A program made the translations under genes and the position numbers. From positions 186,001 through 250,000 of the forward strand of contig NZ_CP092900.1 of NCBI RefSeq assembly GCF_024172705.1: a stretch of DNA of 64,000 nucleotides. Direction: 5' to 3'. The notes beneath the pieces are model-generated. The model saw nothing but the letters and a program-made list of their open reading frames with translations, made no database searches and was not told where the DNA came from. Origin of the DNA: Candidatus Comchoanobacter bicostacola. GTDB taxonomy: Bacteria > Pseudomonadota > Gammaproteobacteria > Comchoanobacterales > Comchoanobacteraceae. Shown here piece after piece: positions 38,014 through 46,936 of the stretch (position 1 is its first letter; every line of letters begins with the position of its first letter).

Positions 38014-39159
38014 TTATAAGTTGTAATTAAATCCAACGGATGCTGAAGTTTGACTAGACTCAAACTTCGTAAACTCACTACCCAAATCTAGGCTTTCAAA
38101 GTTTTGTCGAGCAGAGCCATAAATGCCAACTTGGTCTCCATAAAACTGGTGCATGAAACTCACTTCAATAAAGGGTGATGTTAGGCTAATATCAGAAAGT
38201 TCAATGGTGGGATAGGATGATTCAGTTTTAATTGTTTTATCAGCAGTTAGCCTGGTCGTTCTAATTTCACCCATTACTTTTTCAATGCCTGCATAAATAA
38301 CAGCGCTATTGTGTTGGCTGGTCTGAACCCCAACACCAATTGCACCAGATCCACCAAATGATGGTGAGAACTCAATGTTGGTTATGGTATTGTCAGGAGT
38401 GGTGATCGGTTGATTGGCTTTAAAAGAAACCGCTGCATAGATATAATCATATAAATATTGTAGTTCAAAACCAGCAGTTACAGATTGGAATGATGTATGG
38501 TTGGTTTCATAAGTAACTCTACCTGTTCCAACAGCCTCAACCATTTGTTTTTGTGCTTCAACGACTGAGTTTAAGGTATTCGTATTAATTATGGTGACTT
38601 TTTGATAAGAATCAGCAGTATCTAAGAATGTTGCAGTTACAACACGTGGGTTTTTTTGAAAATCAAAATATCCGGTTGCCGCTTTTGCAGTCTCAGGATC
38701 TGTGTAGGAAGGATCCCCATTATCATCAACAGCTTTAAAAATGATCTCTGTTTTATCGGCAGTAGGTGTGACATCAAAACTCGTCCCGTCTACTAGTGTA
38801 GATTGATTCCATACCTTGTGAGTACGGAGGCTGAATACTTTATTGTTGCTGCCGGTGTCCTCCAGGTAGTCGCCAAACAGAATATAAGCTGAACGCGTCT
38901 CTGTTTCCCAAGGTTGGTCAGTATCGAGTCCTAGAACAAAAATAGATGCTTGATTTAGATTGGGGAGGGCGGTAATAGTCGTATCTAGCTTTTTGATAGT
39001 AGTATATCCTATAATCATTTGAGCAGGGTCACCCTGTCTGAAAATTGCGCCACTGACTGAGACTGTATGCGATGAAATCCCTGCATTTGCTTTGACGGAA
39101 AATTGAGCGTGAGCGCAACCTGAGAGTAAGCCAAGAATAATGAGTAGTTTGTGTTTCAT
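38014..39159 (-). CDS. Outer-membrane beta-barrel-like protein, array member B2
   Basis: The 381-residue protein has a signal sequence LLIILGLLSGCAHAQ. The LSGC could act as a lipobox, but AHAQ gives an ordinary cleavage site as in its paralogues. It aligns with B1 over its whole length: PWETETRSAYIL against PWEASTEEYALL, and FxxFExSQTSASVGFNYNL against FKFNQTSLNLAMSYSI at the end. The body is rich in alternating strands and Asp/Thr loops. A surface location is inferred; ligand unknown. Confidence 0.78.
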   Translation of the reverse strand: MKHKLLIILGLLSGCAHAQFSVKANAGISSHTVSVSGAIFRQGDPAQMIIGYTTIKKLDTTITALPNLNQASIFVLGLDTDQPWETETRSAYILFGDYLEDTGSNNKVFSLRTHKVWNQSTLVDGTSFDVTPTADKTEIIFKAVDDNGDPSYTDPETAKAATGYFDFQKNPRVVTATFLDTADSYQKVTIINTNTLNSVVEAQKQMVEAVGTGRVTYETNHTSFQSVTAGFELQYLYDYIYAAVSFKANQPITTPDNTITNIEFSPSFGGSGAIGVGVQTSQHNSAVIYAGIEKVMGEIRTTRLTADKTIKTESSYPTIELSDISLTSPFIEVSFMHQFYGDQVGIYGSARQNFESLDLGSEFTKFESSQTSASVGFNYNL

Positions 39160-39178
39160 TAAATAATGCTCCTAAATT

Positions 39179-40492
39179 TTAGTATATTCCAGTAATCCCG
39201 AATGAAACGTGTTGTGAAGTCATGGAAAGAGGCGTTGTGTTTCCGTCAATCATGATGCTTTCTTGTTTTTCATTGATCTGAAAATTAACGTGTCCTTGAA
39301 CATAAGGCATCAGTTCGATGTTGGCGCTAACTGAAATATAGGCTTGGAGAATATGTTCCATTTTTTTATTTTTAGTTGAGACTAATTCAACTGCTGCTTC
39401 CGTGTCAGAGATCGCTCGATATTCAGATGAAAAGCGAGTGAGTCTTTTACCGCTATGTATACCAAGATTGTTTTTAGGGTCACCTATTTTTATGCCAACA
39501 TCAGCTTGCAAAGCAATCTCTGGGTCAATCTCATAATAGATGGCGTCTTGCTCAACTTTTTGGATCGGTGCGTCTAAAGTGAAATCAAGGCTGAGTTGAG
39601 AGAAGGGCGTAACGCCAACATCGATACCACCACCCAGGCTTACAGCGTAATAATCTAAGCTATTTGCTTCTATAAAGCCTTCAGCTGTACCTAGATCAAT
39701 ACCTTTACTGATGTTCTTAAAATTATTATCGCTTGGACTGTTCATGGATATAATATAATAATTGTCATCTCGAGCTTTTTCATTGAGAGTTATTGTTTTT
39801 GATCTTTGAGCTAATTCATCGGCTGCAGCCCCAAGTATACCTTGACTTGTCTTTAGATGTATGCGGTTTTCGTTCACATCAATGAAGTTATCGTACCAAG
39901 TAGCATTATTCGGAATAGCGTTATAATCGCCAGAAGAGCCATCGCTAAGATTAGTGACTTCTTGTAGGCCTCTATTAAGTGAATGGTTTATAGTGAGCTT
40001 GGTTTCCATATTCTCAGAGGGGTCGGTGCTAAATAGTACCATACTCAACATTTCTCCTATAACTGGTTCAAATATACTACCATTATTTGTTATAGAGTTT
40101 GCGTCTATTTCATGGGCAAATATTAAATAAATATCCGTCCCAGGTATTGCATCAGCTTCAGTCACCTCTAGAGCAGTGGATTGGGACTTTATTTTAAAAT
40201 TATCTTCTGGGTCCACATAGACAACACCAGGCGCTTTCTTAAGCGCCATCTTTTGTGTTTTCTCAAACGGACCTAGGTCCTCTAGACCTTGATCTTCAGC
40301 ACCACTAGCACCTTTTACTTGATCGAGTAGTGTGTTATACCCGTCACCAAGCCCTTTTACTTGAGTTTCTAGGTTCATATTTATTTTATTAATGGCTACC
40401 TTTCCTCGATAATTGATGTTGGCTTGAGTGGATTGTGCACAAAAGCAGAGGCTTAGGTAAAATACTTTAATTTGGGTTTGTGTGAGTTTCAT
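39179..40492 (-). CDS. Outer-membrane beta-barrel-like protein, array member A2
   Basis: The 437-residue protein has a signal peptide (VFYLSLCFCAQSTQA) and then INYRGKVAINKINMNLE. It shares with A1 the block HSLNxGL near the middle and the barrel segment DFTLDAPI...YYEIDPEIALQADVG, which corresponds to A1's DLGLDSPI...YYKIKPELTFHGSVG. It ends in an aromatic strand (VSFGITGIY), consistent with Bam-dependent insertion. It follows A1-B1 and precedes B2 by 19 bp. Confidence 0.78.
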   Translation of the reverse strand: MKLTQTQIKVFYLSLCFCAQSTQANINYRGKVAINKINMNLETQVKGLGDGYNTLLDQVKGASGAEDQGLEDLGPFEKTQKMALKKAPGVVYVDPEDNFKIKSQSTALEVTEADAIPGTDIYLIFAHEIDANSITNNGSIFEPVIGEMLSMVLFSTDPSENMETKLTINHSLNRGLQEVTNLSDGSSGDYNAIPNNATWYDNFIDVNENRIHLKTSQGILGAAADELAQRSKTITLNEKARDDNYYIISMNSPSDNNFKNISKGIDLGTAEGFIEANSLDYYAVSLGGGIDVGVTPFSQLSLDFTLDAPIQKVEQDAIYYEIDPEIALQADVGIKIGDPKNNLGIHSGKRLTRFSSEYRAISDTEAAVELVSTKNKKMEHILQAYISVSANIELMPYVQGHVNFQINEKQESIMIDGNTTPLSMTSQHVSFGITGIY

Positions 40493-40535
40493 AGACTACG
40501 CACTCCATTCGTATTGGATATTAGGTTTAAACGGT

Positions 40536-41714
40536 TCATATAGAATAGCTCATAGCTAAGTTGAGACTGGTTTGGTTAAATTTGAATTTGGATAAAGAGG
40601 TATTATACTCACCAGGCTCATGTTCAAAGGCATAGCGTGCATGAGCGCTAAATCCTACAGCACTGGTGTTTGCTTTCTTTTGGATGCCTAGATCAATGTA
40701 ATAAGCATACTCATTTATTTCCATATCAGTGACCTCTGGGTAGCTATCTGTTGTGTAATCTGTTGTGTCGTTGGCATATTCATATTTAATCGGGCTCAAA
40801 TATATATCAGTACCGTCTTTTTTTGGAAGACTGGCTGATAGTTTGCCATTGATAGATTGCGCGCCAGCAGCAATAGACACCTGTGTAAAGTCATAGACCG
40901 AAACGCTGATTCCAGCTGCAGTACCATAGTTATATTCTGGGGTAAAGTCTATCAGGCTTAAGTTATTACCTGAGTTGCTTGTTAAGGGGAAATCAAAATG
41001 AGCAGAGATAAATGCGCTAATAAAGTTTTCATACTCATAGCCTGCCTGCGCTGAGGCTTCTAGAGCGTGCACTTGTGGATTATGAATTTGGAAGTGACTG
41101 ACTGTCTCTCCTGTAGCGGCGGCATCGACAAGGTTGCTAACTGATCTTGAGGCCTGGTAGAGTAGGTCACTATCCAGAAGTGCGACTACGTGTTCTGAAG
41201 TTGTAGTTGTATTACCATTAGAATCTTCCCATGTTCGTACTGAACTATAATCACTATTGACTACAGTATATGAATCAACAGCTGTTGGGTCAGCGGTCAT
41301 ATTAGTAAGTTCCAGTTCAGTCTTGATCAAACCATTAGTTTTATAAATAGATTTTACACTGGCTGTTCCTTCTCCGCTGGCTTTAGTAAAGTTAGGCTGA
41401 GTGATGGTAAGTGTAGTATCGAATTCTACTTTAAGTAGGGCATATTCTTCGGTCGATGCTTCCCAAGGGGTTCCGGTGGATTTAGATTTTACATAGACTG
41501 CTTTGTGGGGAACGATGAGTAGATTGTCAAGAGAACGCTTCACATCCTCTAAGTCGTAGAGTGCTTCATAAAAATCCATCTCTTCAGAGGCTTTGATAAT
41601 CCGTCCTTTAATTTCTATAGTTTTAGAGGTAACTCCTGTGTTAAAGGTGAAATGGAAATTACCAAAAATTAAGTTGGGAATGAGTAAAGAGCTGTAGAGA
41701 AAGTTTTTATTCAT
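40536..41714 (-). CDS. Outer-membrane beta-barrel-like protein, array member B1
   Basis: The 392-residue protein has a short signal (FLYSSLLIPNLIFGN) and B-type opening FNTGVTSKTIEIKGRI. Its start overlaps the A1 stop by four bases, so the pair is translationally coupled. The central SAQAGYEYENFISAFISAHFDFPL strand pair and the C-terminal NLAMSYSI match B2. No enzymatic motif is seen. Confidence 0.78.
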   Translation of the reverse strand: MNKNFLYSSLLIPNLIFGNFHFTFNTGVTSKTIEIKGRIIKASEEMDFYEALYDLEDVKRSLDNLLIVPHKAVYVKSKSTGTPWEASTEEYALLKVEFDTTLTITQPNFTKASGEGTASVKSIYKTNGLIKTELELTNMTADPTAVDSYTVVNSDYSSVRTWEDSNGNTTTTSEHVVALLDSDLLYQASRSVSNLVDAAATGETVSHFQIHNPQVHALEASAQAGYEYENFISAFISAHFDFPLTSNSGNNLSLIDFTPEYNYGTAAGISVSVYDFTQVSIAAGAQSINGKLSASLPKKDGTDIYLSPIKYEYANDTTDYTTDSYPEVTDMEINEYAYYIDLGIQKKANTSAVGFSAHARYAFEHEPGEYNTSLSKFKFNQTSLNLAMSYSI

Positions 41715-43225
41715 AGAAAGAACTCCTCGTCGAGTGATGAGATAATGCCAATTGAAAATGATTGTATCTCAGAGGTTGCAAGATTGCTTTGTGCGCCTTT
41801 GAGCTCTTGTTTTTCATTTTTATTTGTGAGTGAGTAGTTGATCAGTGCACTTGCATGGTCAGATACCTTAAACGATGCCTGAAGTGCTGTGTGGGTATGG
41901 AAAAATCCAGCTTGAGTTTCTCGAGTAATATTTAGGCTCTGACTCTCAATTTCGACAGTACCATTAATATCGCTTGTAGCGAGTGATTTTACCTCTGTGC
42001 TCGCAACTAGGTATGTGATTCCTTGACTAAGCGAAATGTGTGCCCCCAAGATGTTTGCGCCAAGACCTACTGATCCATGGAATGTGAGCTCAGGTTTTAT
42101 TTTATAGTAAAAGCCCGTGTGCTCAGGGTTTTCAATAGGGGAGTCTAATCCAAGATCAAATTGTATAAATGTCTCTTGAGCTAGATATTGTCGTAGATTT
42201 AGGCCCAAATCAACACTGTAATAATTAACAGTATCATAATCAGTGTAGGTATAACTCGAGGTAGGTGTATTGTAGGTAAAAGAAGCCGCTTGTTTAAGTA
42301 TATAGCTCAGTTGAGTGTCATTATTAAAATCTGCTGAACGTATAAAGACAAAGTCTTTTTTCTGATTTTCTTCACTCAGCTCAAAATATTCGGGGGGATT
42401 CGTGTTTAATGCAACATACGACCCTTCGACTAAGGGAGTTAGAATGATACCACTAGCATCACCATTTAATGCAGCAGCTTTGTAGTTTCCGCCATCTAAA
42501 CCTGAGGCAAAAGCATTGTCATTATTCAACACATCGTCCACCTTCACTTCGGGGTATGTATCATCAGGACCAGTGTTATAGGTAATAGTCCCATTTTCTG
42601 CTGTTGCTGGTGTTATTCGTGTAATTGTTGCTGGGCCACTGTAGTATGTGTCAGTAACGTTGTATACTTCGCTCTCATCTTCACCTTTGGCTCTATTGTA
42701 ATGCTGATTAACATGCAAGCCTTGGTTGAGTGAATGATCAATTGTAATGCTGCTTTCAGAAATGGTTCCTTCTTCAGTAGATAGTCTTAAGTATGTTGAG
42801 GCGCTGTCAATGTTTAGGTTTAGGTTTTTGATGAATGTTCCTGATTTTGTAGTTGTGGCTGAAGCATCAGACAAGATTAAAATATCTTTTCCTGAAACAA
42901 AGTCAGATGCCTCAGGAGTTCGCTCTGTGCCAGTTACAAGTATGTTAAAGCCCCTTTTCCGATCTTCAAATACACTTCCAGGCGCACGCGCTATTGGGTG
43001 GTCTCCATACACACCCGCAAAGGTTCCATACTGTTCAATTGATGTGTCAGTCCAGAATTTAATTGAGCCAAAGTTATCAAACCCTTGCTTAATAGTAGCA
43101 CGAGAATTAAGTTTGGTTTGGTTGATTTTTCCATAAAAGTTAATGGTGGTTTTGGCTATTCCATTATTCGCACTAAAATAGAGTAGTGTAATTAATCCCC
43201 ATTTCCATATTGGGTTCTCTTTCAT
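41711..43225 (-). CDS. Outer-membrane beta-barrel-like protein, array member A1
   Basis: This is the first and longest gene of the array, 504 residues, with signal peptide (WGLITLLYFSANNGIA) and opening INFYGKINQTKL. A loop-rich N-terminal half full of Asp, Thr and Ser is followed by regular amphipathic strands from ~330. It ends SSLDEEFFL, an aromatic-rich but not canonical end. It is divergent from proS, so the promoter for this part of the array must lie in 43226-43362. The array is described as three A-B pairs in the findings. Confidence 0.78.
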   Translation of the reverse strand: MKENPIWKWGLITLLYFSANNGIAKTTINFYGKINQTKLNSRATIKQGFDNFGSIKFWTDTSIEQYGTFAGVYGDHPIARAPGSVFEDRKRGFNILVTGTERTPEASDFVSGKDILILSDASATTTKSGTFIKNLNLNIDSASTYLRLSTEEGTISESSITIDHSLNQGLHVNQHYNRAKGEDESEVYNVTDTYYSGPATITRITPATAENGTITYNTGPDDTYPEVKVDDVLNNDNAFASGLDGGNYKAAALNGDASGIILTPLVEGSYVALNTNPPEYFELSEENQKKDFVFIRSADFNNDTQLSYILKQAASFTYNTPTSSYTYTDYDTVNYYSVDLGLNLRQYLAQETFIQFDLGLDSPIENPEHTGFYYKIKPELTFHGSVGLGANILGAHISLSQGITYLVASTEVKSLATSDINGTVEIESQSLNITRETQAGFFHTHTALQASFKVSDHASALINYSLTNKNEKQELKGAQSNLATSEIQSFSIGIISSLDEEFFL

Positions 43226-43362
43226 GTGCTAAAAACTCCTTATTAGCTATGTTACATAGTATCAAAAATATAAATGCAGTTGTCAATTTTATTGTGGAAT
43301 ACTTGTGATTTTAGGTAAATGGGTTATTATTAATCTTAATGATTTAATTGAGATATATAGCT

Positions 43363-44820
43363 ATGCGTACCGCAATAACACCGACTCGAGCTGAGCACTT
43401 TTCTGATTGGTATCATGCTGCTGTTTTAGAGCTTGCACAACATGGGGATGTTGCTGGTTCCCAGGTAATCAAGCCATATGGGTTTGCAGTTTGGGAGCGG
43501 GTACAGCAGTACTTAGACGCAGAGTTTAAGCGAACCGGTCACCACAATTTTTACGCACCGTTGTTAATGAATATCTCAGCTTTAGAGCAAGAAGCGAAAC
43601 ATATGGATTTTGCTCAAGAGTGTGCAGTTGTTACACATTCGCGTTTGGTGAAGGATCCAGATGGAAATTTAGTACCGGATCGACCACTTACAAATCCAGT
43701 GATTATCAGACCCACATCAGAAGCAATTATTGGACCTATTGTTAAAGGATGGATTCAGTCCCATAGAGACTTGCCTATGAAATTAAATCAGTGGGCCAAT
43801 GTTGTACGCTGGGAAATGCGGACTCGACTGTTTTTAAGATCCAGTGAGTTTTTATGGCAAGAAGGGCATACCTTCCATGCAGCTAAGGAAGAAGCAGAGC
43901 AGCATGCGAAAGAGATGCTGGCTGTCTATGAAGATATTTTTGTTGATGTATTAGCGTTTTCACCTTTAGTAGGAGAGAAGCCAGAATATGAGCGGTTTGC
44001 AGGTGCTGATCAAACACATACCTTAGAACTGCTAATGCAGGATGGTAGAGCGCTACAGGGAGGAACTTCTCATAATCTAGGTCAAAACTTTTCTAAGGCT
44101 TATGAGGTGCAGTACTCAGACCAAACAGGTCAATTAACGCATACCTTTGGGACTTCGTTTGGTGTTACAACCCGATTAATTGGTGCTCTGGTGATGACAC
44201 ATGGTGATGATGATGGTTTAAGGCTTCCACCTAAAATTGCGCCGCATCAGGTCGTGATTCTTCCCATTAATGCACATCAATCTGAAGCTGTTCTTGAGAA
44301 GTGCCAAGCTATAGCAGATCAATTGTCTCAAATGCAGTATGCGGGAGCGCCTGTGCGGGTGCATGTTGATACTCGTGATATGCGGGGTGGAGAGAAATCT
44401 TGGGACTGGATTAAGAAGGGGGTTCCTATTCGTATTGAGATCGGCCCTAGAGATTTAGAGCAAGATGTGATGATGGTTATGGCACGTCACCAAGCCCATA
44501 AGCAAAAGACAAAAGTAAGTAGCTTAGAGGTTGCCTCAGTAGTGACTATGATTGATTCTGTACACAAAGCGTTATATGACTCAGCGCAGAAAAAACGTGA
44601 AGAGGATACACATCAATACGAGAATGCTAAGGAAGTCATTGATCACTTCAATAGTAGCTCAGGCTTTGTTGTGGTTCCTTATCTTGATGGGAAAGGATCA
44701 GAGGCTCAATTAAAGCCGCATGGCTTGTCTGTGCGCTGCCTACGTCCATGTAGTCAAGCCAAGTGTGTGTTCACAGGTGAAAATACATTGACCCTCGCGG
44801 TGATCGCAAAAGCTTATTGA
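43363..44820 (+). CDS. proS: Prolyl-tRNA synthetase, eukaryote/archaea-type
   Basis: The enzyme charges tRNA-Pro with proline. The 485-residue protein (start ATG 43363, not the upstream TTG) is the short form without the bacterial editing insertion. Class II motif 2 reads RWEMRTRLFLRSSEFLWQEG, and the family block RALQGGTSHNLGQNFSKAYEVQ is followed by LVMTHGDDDGLRLPP. A C-terminal anticodon-binding domain and a zinc-like extension (CLRPCSQAKC) end in the typical AKAY. This architecture belongs to the archaeal/eukaryotic-type ProRS found in scattered bacteria. Most gammaproteobacteria use the longer bacterial type, so transfer is likely. Confidence 0.94.
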   Translation: MRTAITPTRAEHFSDWYHAAVLELAQHGDVAGSQVIKPYGFAVWERVQQYLDAEFKRTGHHNFYAPLLMNISALEQEAKHMDFAQECAVVTHSRLVKDPDGNLVPDRPLTNPVIIRPTSEAIIGPIVKGWIQSHRDLPMKLNQWANVVRWEMRTRLFLRSSEFLWQEGHTFHAAKEEAEQHAKEMLAVYEDIFVDVLAFSPLVGEKPEYERFAGADQTHTLELLMQDGRALQGGTSHNLGQNFSKAYEVQYSDQTGQLTHTFGTSFGVTTRLIGALVMTHGDDDGLRLPPKIAPHQVVILPINAHQSEAVLEKCQAIADQLSQMQYAGAPVRVHVDTRDMRGGEKSWDWIKKGVPIRIEIGPRDLEQDVMMVMARHQAHKQKTKVSSLEVASVVTMIDSVHKALYDSAQKKREEDTHQYENAKEVIDHFNSSSGFVVVPYLDGKGSEAQLKPHGLSVRCLRPCSQAKCVFTGENTLTLAVIAKAY

Positions 44821-45470
44821 ATATAGCTAAGCTGTATCATCAAGTCTTTAACTGCCTTGTAGTTAGCAATCAATTCTTGTGGGTACATATTGCTGAAGAT
44901 GATAAAGAAGATAACGTAAGGTCCTATCCATTCAGTCAGCTTATATAAGCTGCTGAGCGATCTAGGAAGGAACATATCAATAATGACGGCTATATCCATA
45001 GGGAAAATTGGGATGCAGTGCGCAATAATCAGCATACAGTTTATTTTGATCCCGTTTTGAGCGCTGTGTGTCAGAACGGTGTAGAGTTTTGGTGACCATT
45101 CTATATAGGTGCTTAAGTGGTCCACCCATAGCCAGCCAATTGCCATCAGTATATTTGCAAGGAACCCTGACAAAATGATTATTAATACATCAAACTTACC
45201 TCTATTTAAAAAGTAGGGGCGAATGCTAAATGATCGGGCCCAACCAAATGGAAGTTGACCTTTTAAAATGAGCAAGAAGGGTGCTATAACAGAGCCAATA
45301 GGGTCTAAGTTCTTAAAAATATTTATGGATCCAAGGCCCAACATTTTGGCTGTAGAATCGCCGCGATAATGGGATACAATTGCTTTTGCTGATTCTCGCC
45401 ACTTCACAGCTAGTAAAACAGGAATAACCCAGAGTGTTAGTTCGAATAACCAGTTTTGGCTGTAAGTCAT
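44814..45470 (-). CDS. M50 / site-2-protease-family homologue without the catalytic histidines
   Basis: The 218-residue membrane protein follows the plan of YwhC/Rip-like S2P proteases. A first helix carries the active site, then GDSTAKMLGLGSINIFKNLDPIGSVIAP (family: GDPTAKxxGRLTLNPxxHxDPxGT), then FGWARSFSIRP and a glycine/alanine-poor third core helix. The zinc motif H-E-x-x-H is replaced by R25-E26-S-A-K29: both histidines are gone while the Glu remains. The N-x-x-P-x-x-PLDGG motif reads CIPIFPMDIAV. It therefore cannot bind zinc in the usual way and is probably a non-proteolytic relative, if made. Its 3' end overlaps proS by 7 bp. Confidence 0.8.
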   Translation of the reverse strand: MTYSQNWLFELTLWVIPVLLAVKWRESAKAIVSHYRGDSTAKMLGLGSINIFKNLDPIGSVIAPFLLILKGQLPFGWARSFSIRPYFLNRGKFDVLIIILSGFLANILMAIGWLWVDHLSTYIEWSPKLYTVLTHSAQNGIKINCMLIIAHCIPIFPMDIAVIIDMFLPRSLSSLYKLTEWIGPYVIFFIIFSNMYPQELIANYKAVKDLMIQLSYIQ

Positions 45471-45554
45471 GATAGTGCCATAGTATGTTCGTCTATAATA
45501 CTACCGCATTTAAGTCTGTTTTATCAATATATGCATGAATTTTTAATCTACTAC

Positions 45555-45583
45555 TTGACTGCTTGTTTGAAAATTTGCACAAT
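45555..45583 (+). promoter_or_regulatory. Candidate promoter for tRNA-Thr
   Basis: TTGACT at 45555-45560 and CACAAT at 45578-45583, 17 bp apart, end nine bases before the tRNA. Confidence 0.5.
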
Positions 45584-45592
45584 AGGTTCAAA

Positions 45593-45666
45593 GCCGCTGT
45601 AGCACAATTTGGTAGTGCAATCGATTTGTAATCGATAGGTTGGGGGTTCAAGTCCCTCCAGCGGCA
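45593..45666 (+). tRNA. tRNA-Thr (anticodon TGT)
   Basis: A 74-base cloverleaf carries acceptor GCCGCTG / CAGCGGC, anticodon loop TTTGTAA within ATCGA/TCGAT, T-arm GGGGGTTCAAGTCCCTC and discriminator A. CCA is not encoded. It reads ACA codons. Confidence 0.96.
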
Positions 45667-45692
45667 AACTTCATTTTTATCTAAACTTCACC

Positions 45693-46799
45693 TTAGATAC
45701 TATTTAAATCTCGCTGTAGACCATGGTCACCATTGTATTCATTGGTTTCTAAGTGTCTTGCAAGTGGTAAGTTAGACAGTCTTAAATAGCTTGGGATTAA
45801 TGAATCATCTTTTGCCTGTTTTATTTTAATTATAGGTAGTGTTGTCGGGGGTAATAATTGTTCTGAGGATAAGCGTTTGAATAGTCTTTTGGAGATGTTT
45901 TGATGACTGTTCATGATAAAAAGCAGTGCATAGATAAAGGGTCTAGGTATAAGTAATAGGGCCTCTTTTAGCAATAATAAGCAAGCAATAGAGAGGGAGC
46001 TGACTAAGGCTATAGGGTAGGTAATAATGTGTCCAATAGTCTTCAGGGTTCGCTCGTGTTTTAATGGATTAAGTAACGCATAGCACACTTTTTTGAGTGG
46101 ATTGTCAATGAACCTCTGCATGTCATTATAGGTTATAACGTGGCATGAGAAGGATATGGTTAGTGTAATTAGTGCTATTGAGAGTGAGGTGCCCAGTATA
46201 GAAATGCCTATAGTTTGTATCAGGGTTGTTTGACTGGCTGCTCTCATAATGGTGCCTCCTAGCGTTAGTGGCAGGCTGGATAAGATAAAGCAGGCTAAGG
46301 GAAAGTTCTGGGTTAATAAAGCGTAGTAAGAAGGGAAGCTATTTAAGATTACAAACTCTAATCGGTCATTAGCAAGTTTCTTATTGTTTAGAATCGCTAA
46401 GAGTGTTGCAAGCCCACCCATTGAATGGCTAATAACTTTAATTTGAGTCTGTTCGTTATGAGTGTCATTCAGTTTTTGGATTAAGTTTTTGCATATGTGT
46501 TCGCTGTAATCATACAATGAAAAGCACGAAAACCAGTGTCTTAGCGCCGGTGGATAATAAAATTCGAGGGCGCCCTGTGTATGATGAACGGTGGGGTCAA
46601 TGTCTCCAATTCCAGTGACGACAATAGTCATTTTAGTATTTGTGGTCGCTGCTCTAGAAGGGGTTGTATAGGTTAAATTAGGGGTTAATGATTGCTTGGG
46701 TGGGAATATTTTGTTTAGGTACAATGGGTATGAGTATAGCCATCTTAGCGGCCAAAAGATTAATGAGAATGGTGCTCTAATGATTTCAGATAGCTTCAT
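45693..46799 (-). CDS. Lipase-like alpha/beta-hydrolase with membrane segments
   Basis: The 368-residue protein begins with an amphipathic aromatic stretch (FSLIFWPLRWLYSYPLYL). A hydrolase core follows: strand TIVVTGIGDIDP and the nucleophile elbow ISHSMGGLATLL, a G-x-S-x-G-type site with S in place of the first G. The last residues include NGDHGL, a plausible catalytic His. Between ~170 and ~300 lie three or four hydrophobic helices, an unusual insertion that may anchor it to the inner membrane. Lipase or esterase activity is inferred from the elbow only; substrate unknown. It stands alone, with tRNA-Thr downstream. Confidence 0.65.
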   Translation of the reverse strand: MKLSEIIRAPFSLIFWPLRWLYSYPLYLNKIFPPKQSLTPNLTYTTPSRAATTNTKMTIVVTGIGDIDPTVHHTQGALEFYYPPALRHWFSCFSLYDYSEHICKNLIQKLNDTHNEQTQIKVISHSMGGLATLLAILNNKKLANDRLEFVILNSFPSYYALLTQNFPLACFILSSLPLTLGGTIMRAASQTTLIQTIGISILGTSLSIALITLTISFSCHVITYNDMQRFIDNPLKKVCYALLNPLKHERTLKTIGHIITYPIALVSSLSIACLLLLKEALLLIPRPFIYALLFIMNSHQNISKRLFKRLSSEQLLPPTTLPIIKIKQAKDDSLIPSYLRLSNLPLARHLETNEYNGDHGLQRDLNSI

Positions 46800-46936
46800 A
46801 ATTGCTTAATTCCTTTTAGGTATTCAATCAGTATAATGCGGTGGTTTGTTTTCTTCAAGTTAGAAAGTATTCACACTTTTCAGGGGTTGAGTTATGTGTT
46901 ATAACTGAATTCAATGAGTATTGAAATGGATGGTTC

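Noticed and set aside
38014-39159. Lipoprotein call from LSGC in the signal of B2
   Set aside because: The paralogues have ordinary signal peptides and AHA-Q gives a good signal peptidase I site four residues on; the lipobox may be coincidental.
42747-43136. Plus-strand frame of 129 codons inside array gene A1
   Set aside because: Antisense to a gene with signal peptide and paralogues; no start signal or similarity.
36261-43225. Autotransporter or two-partner secretion system
   Set aside because: No POTRA, TPS or long beta-helix passenger is visible; all six proteins are medium-sized with their own signal peptides.
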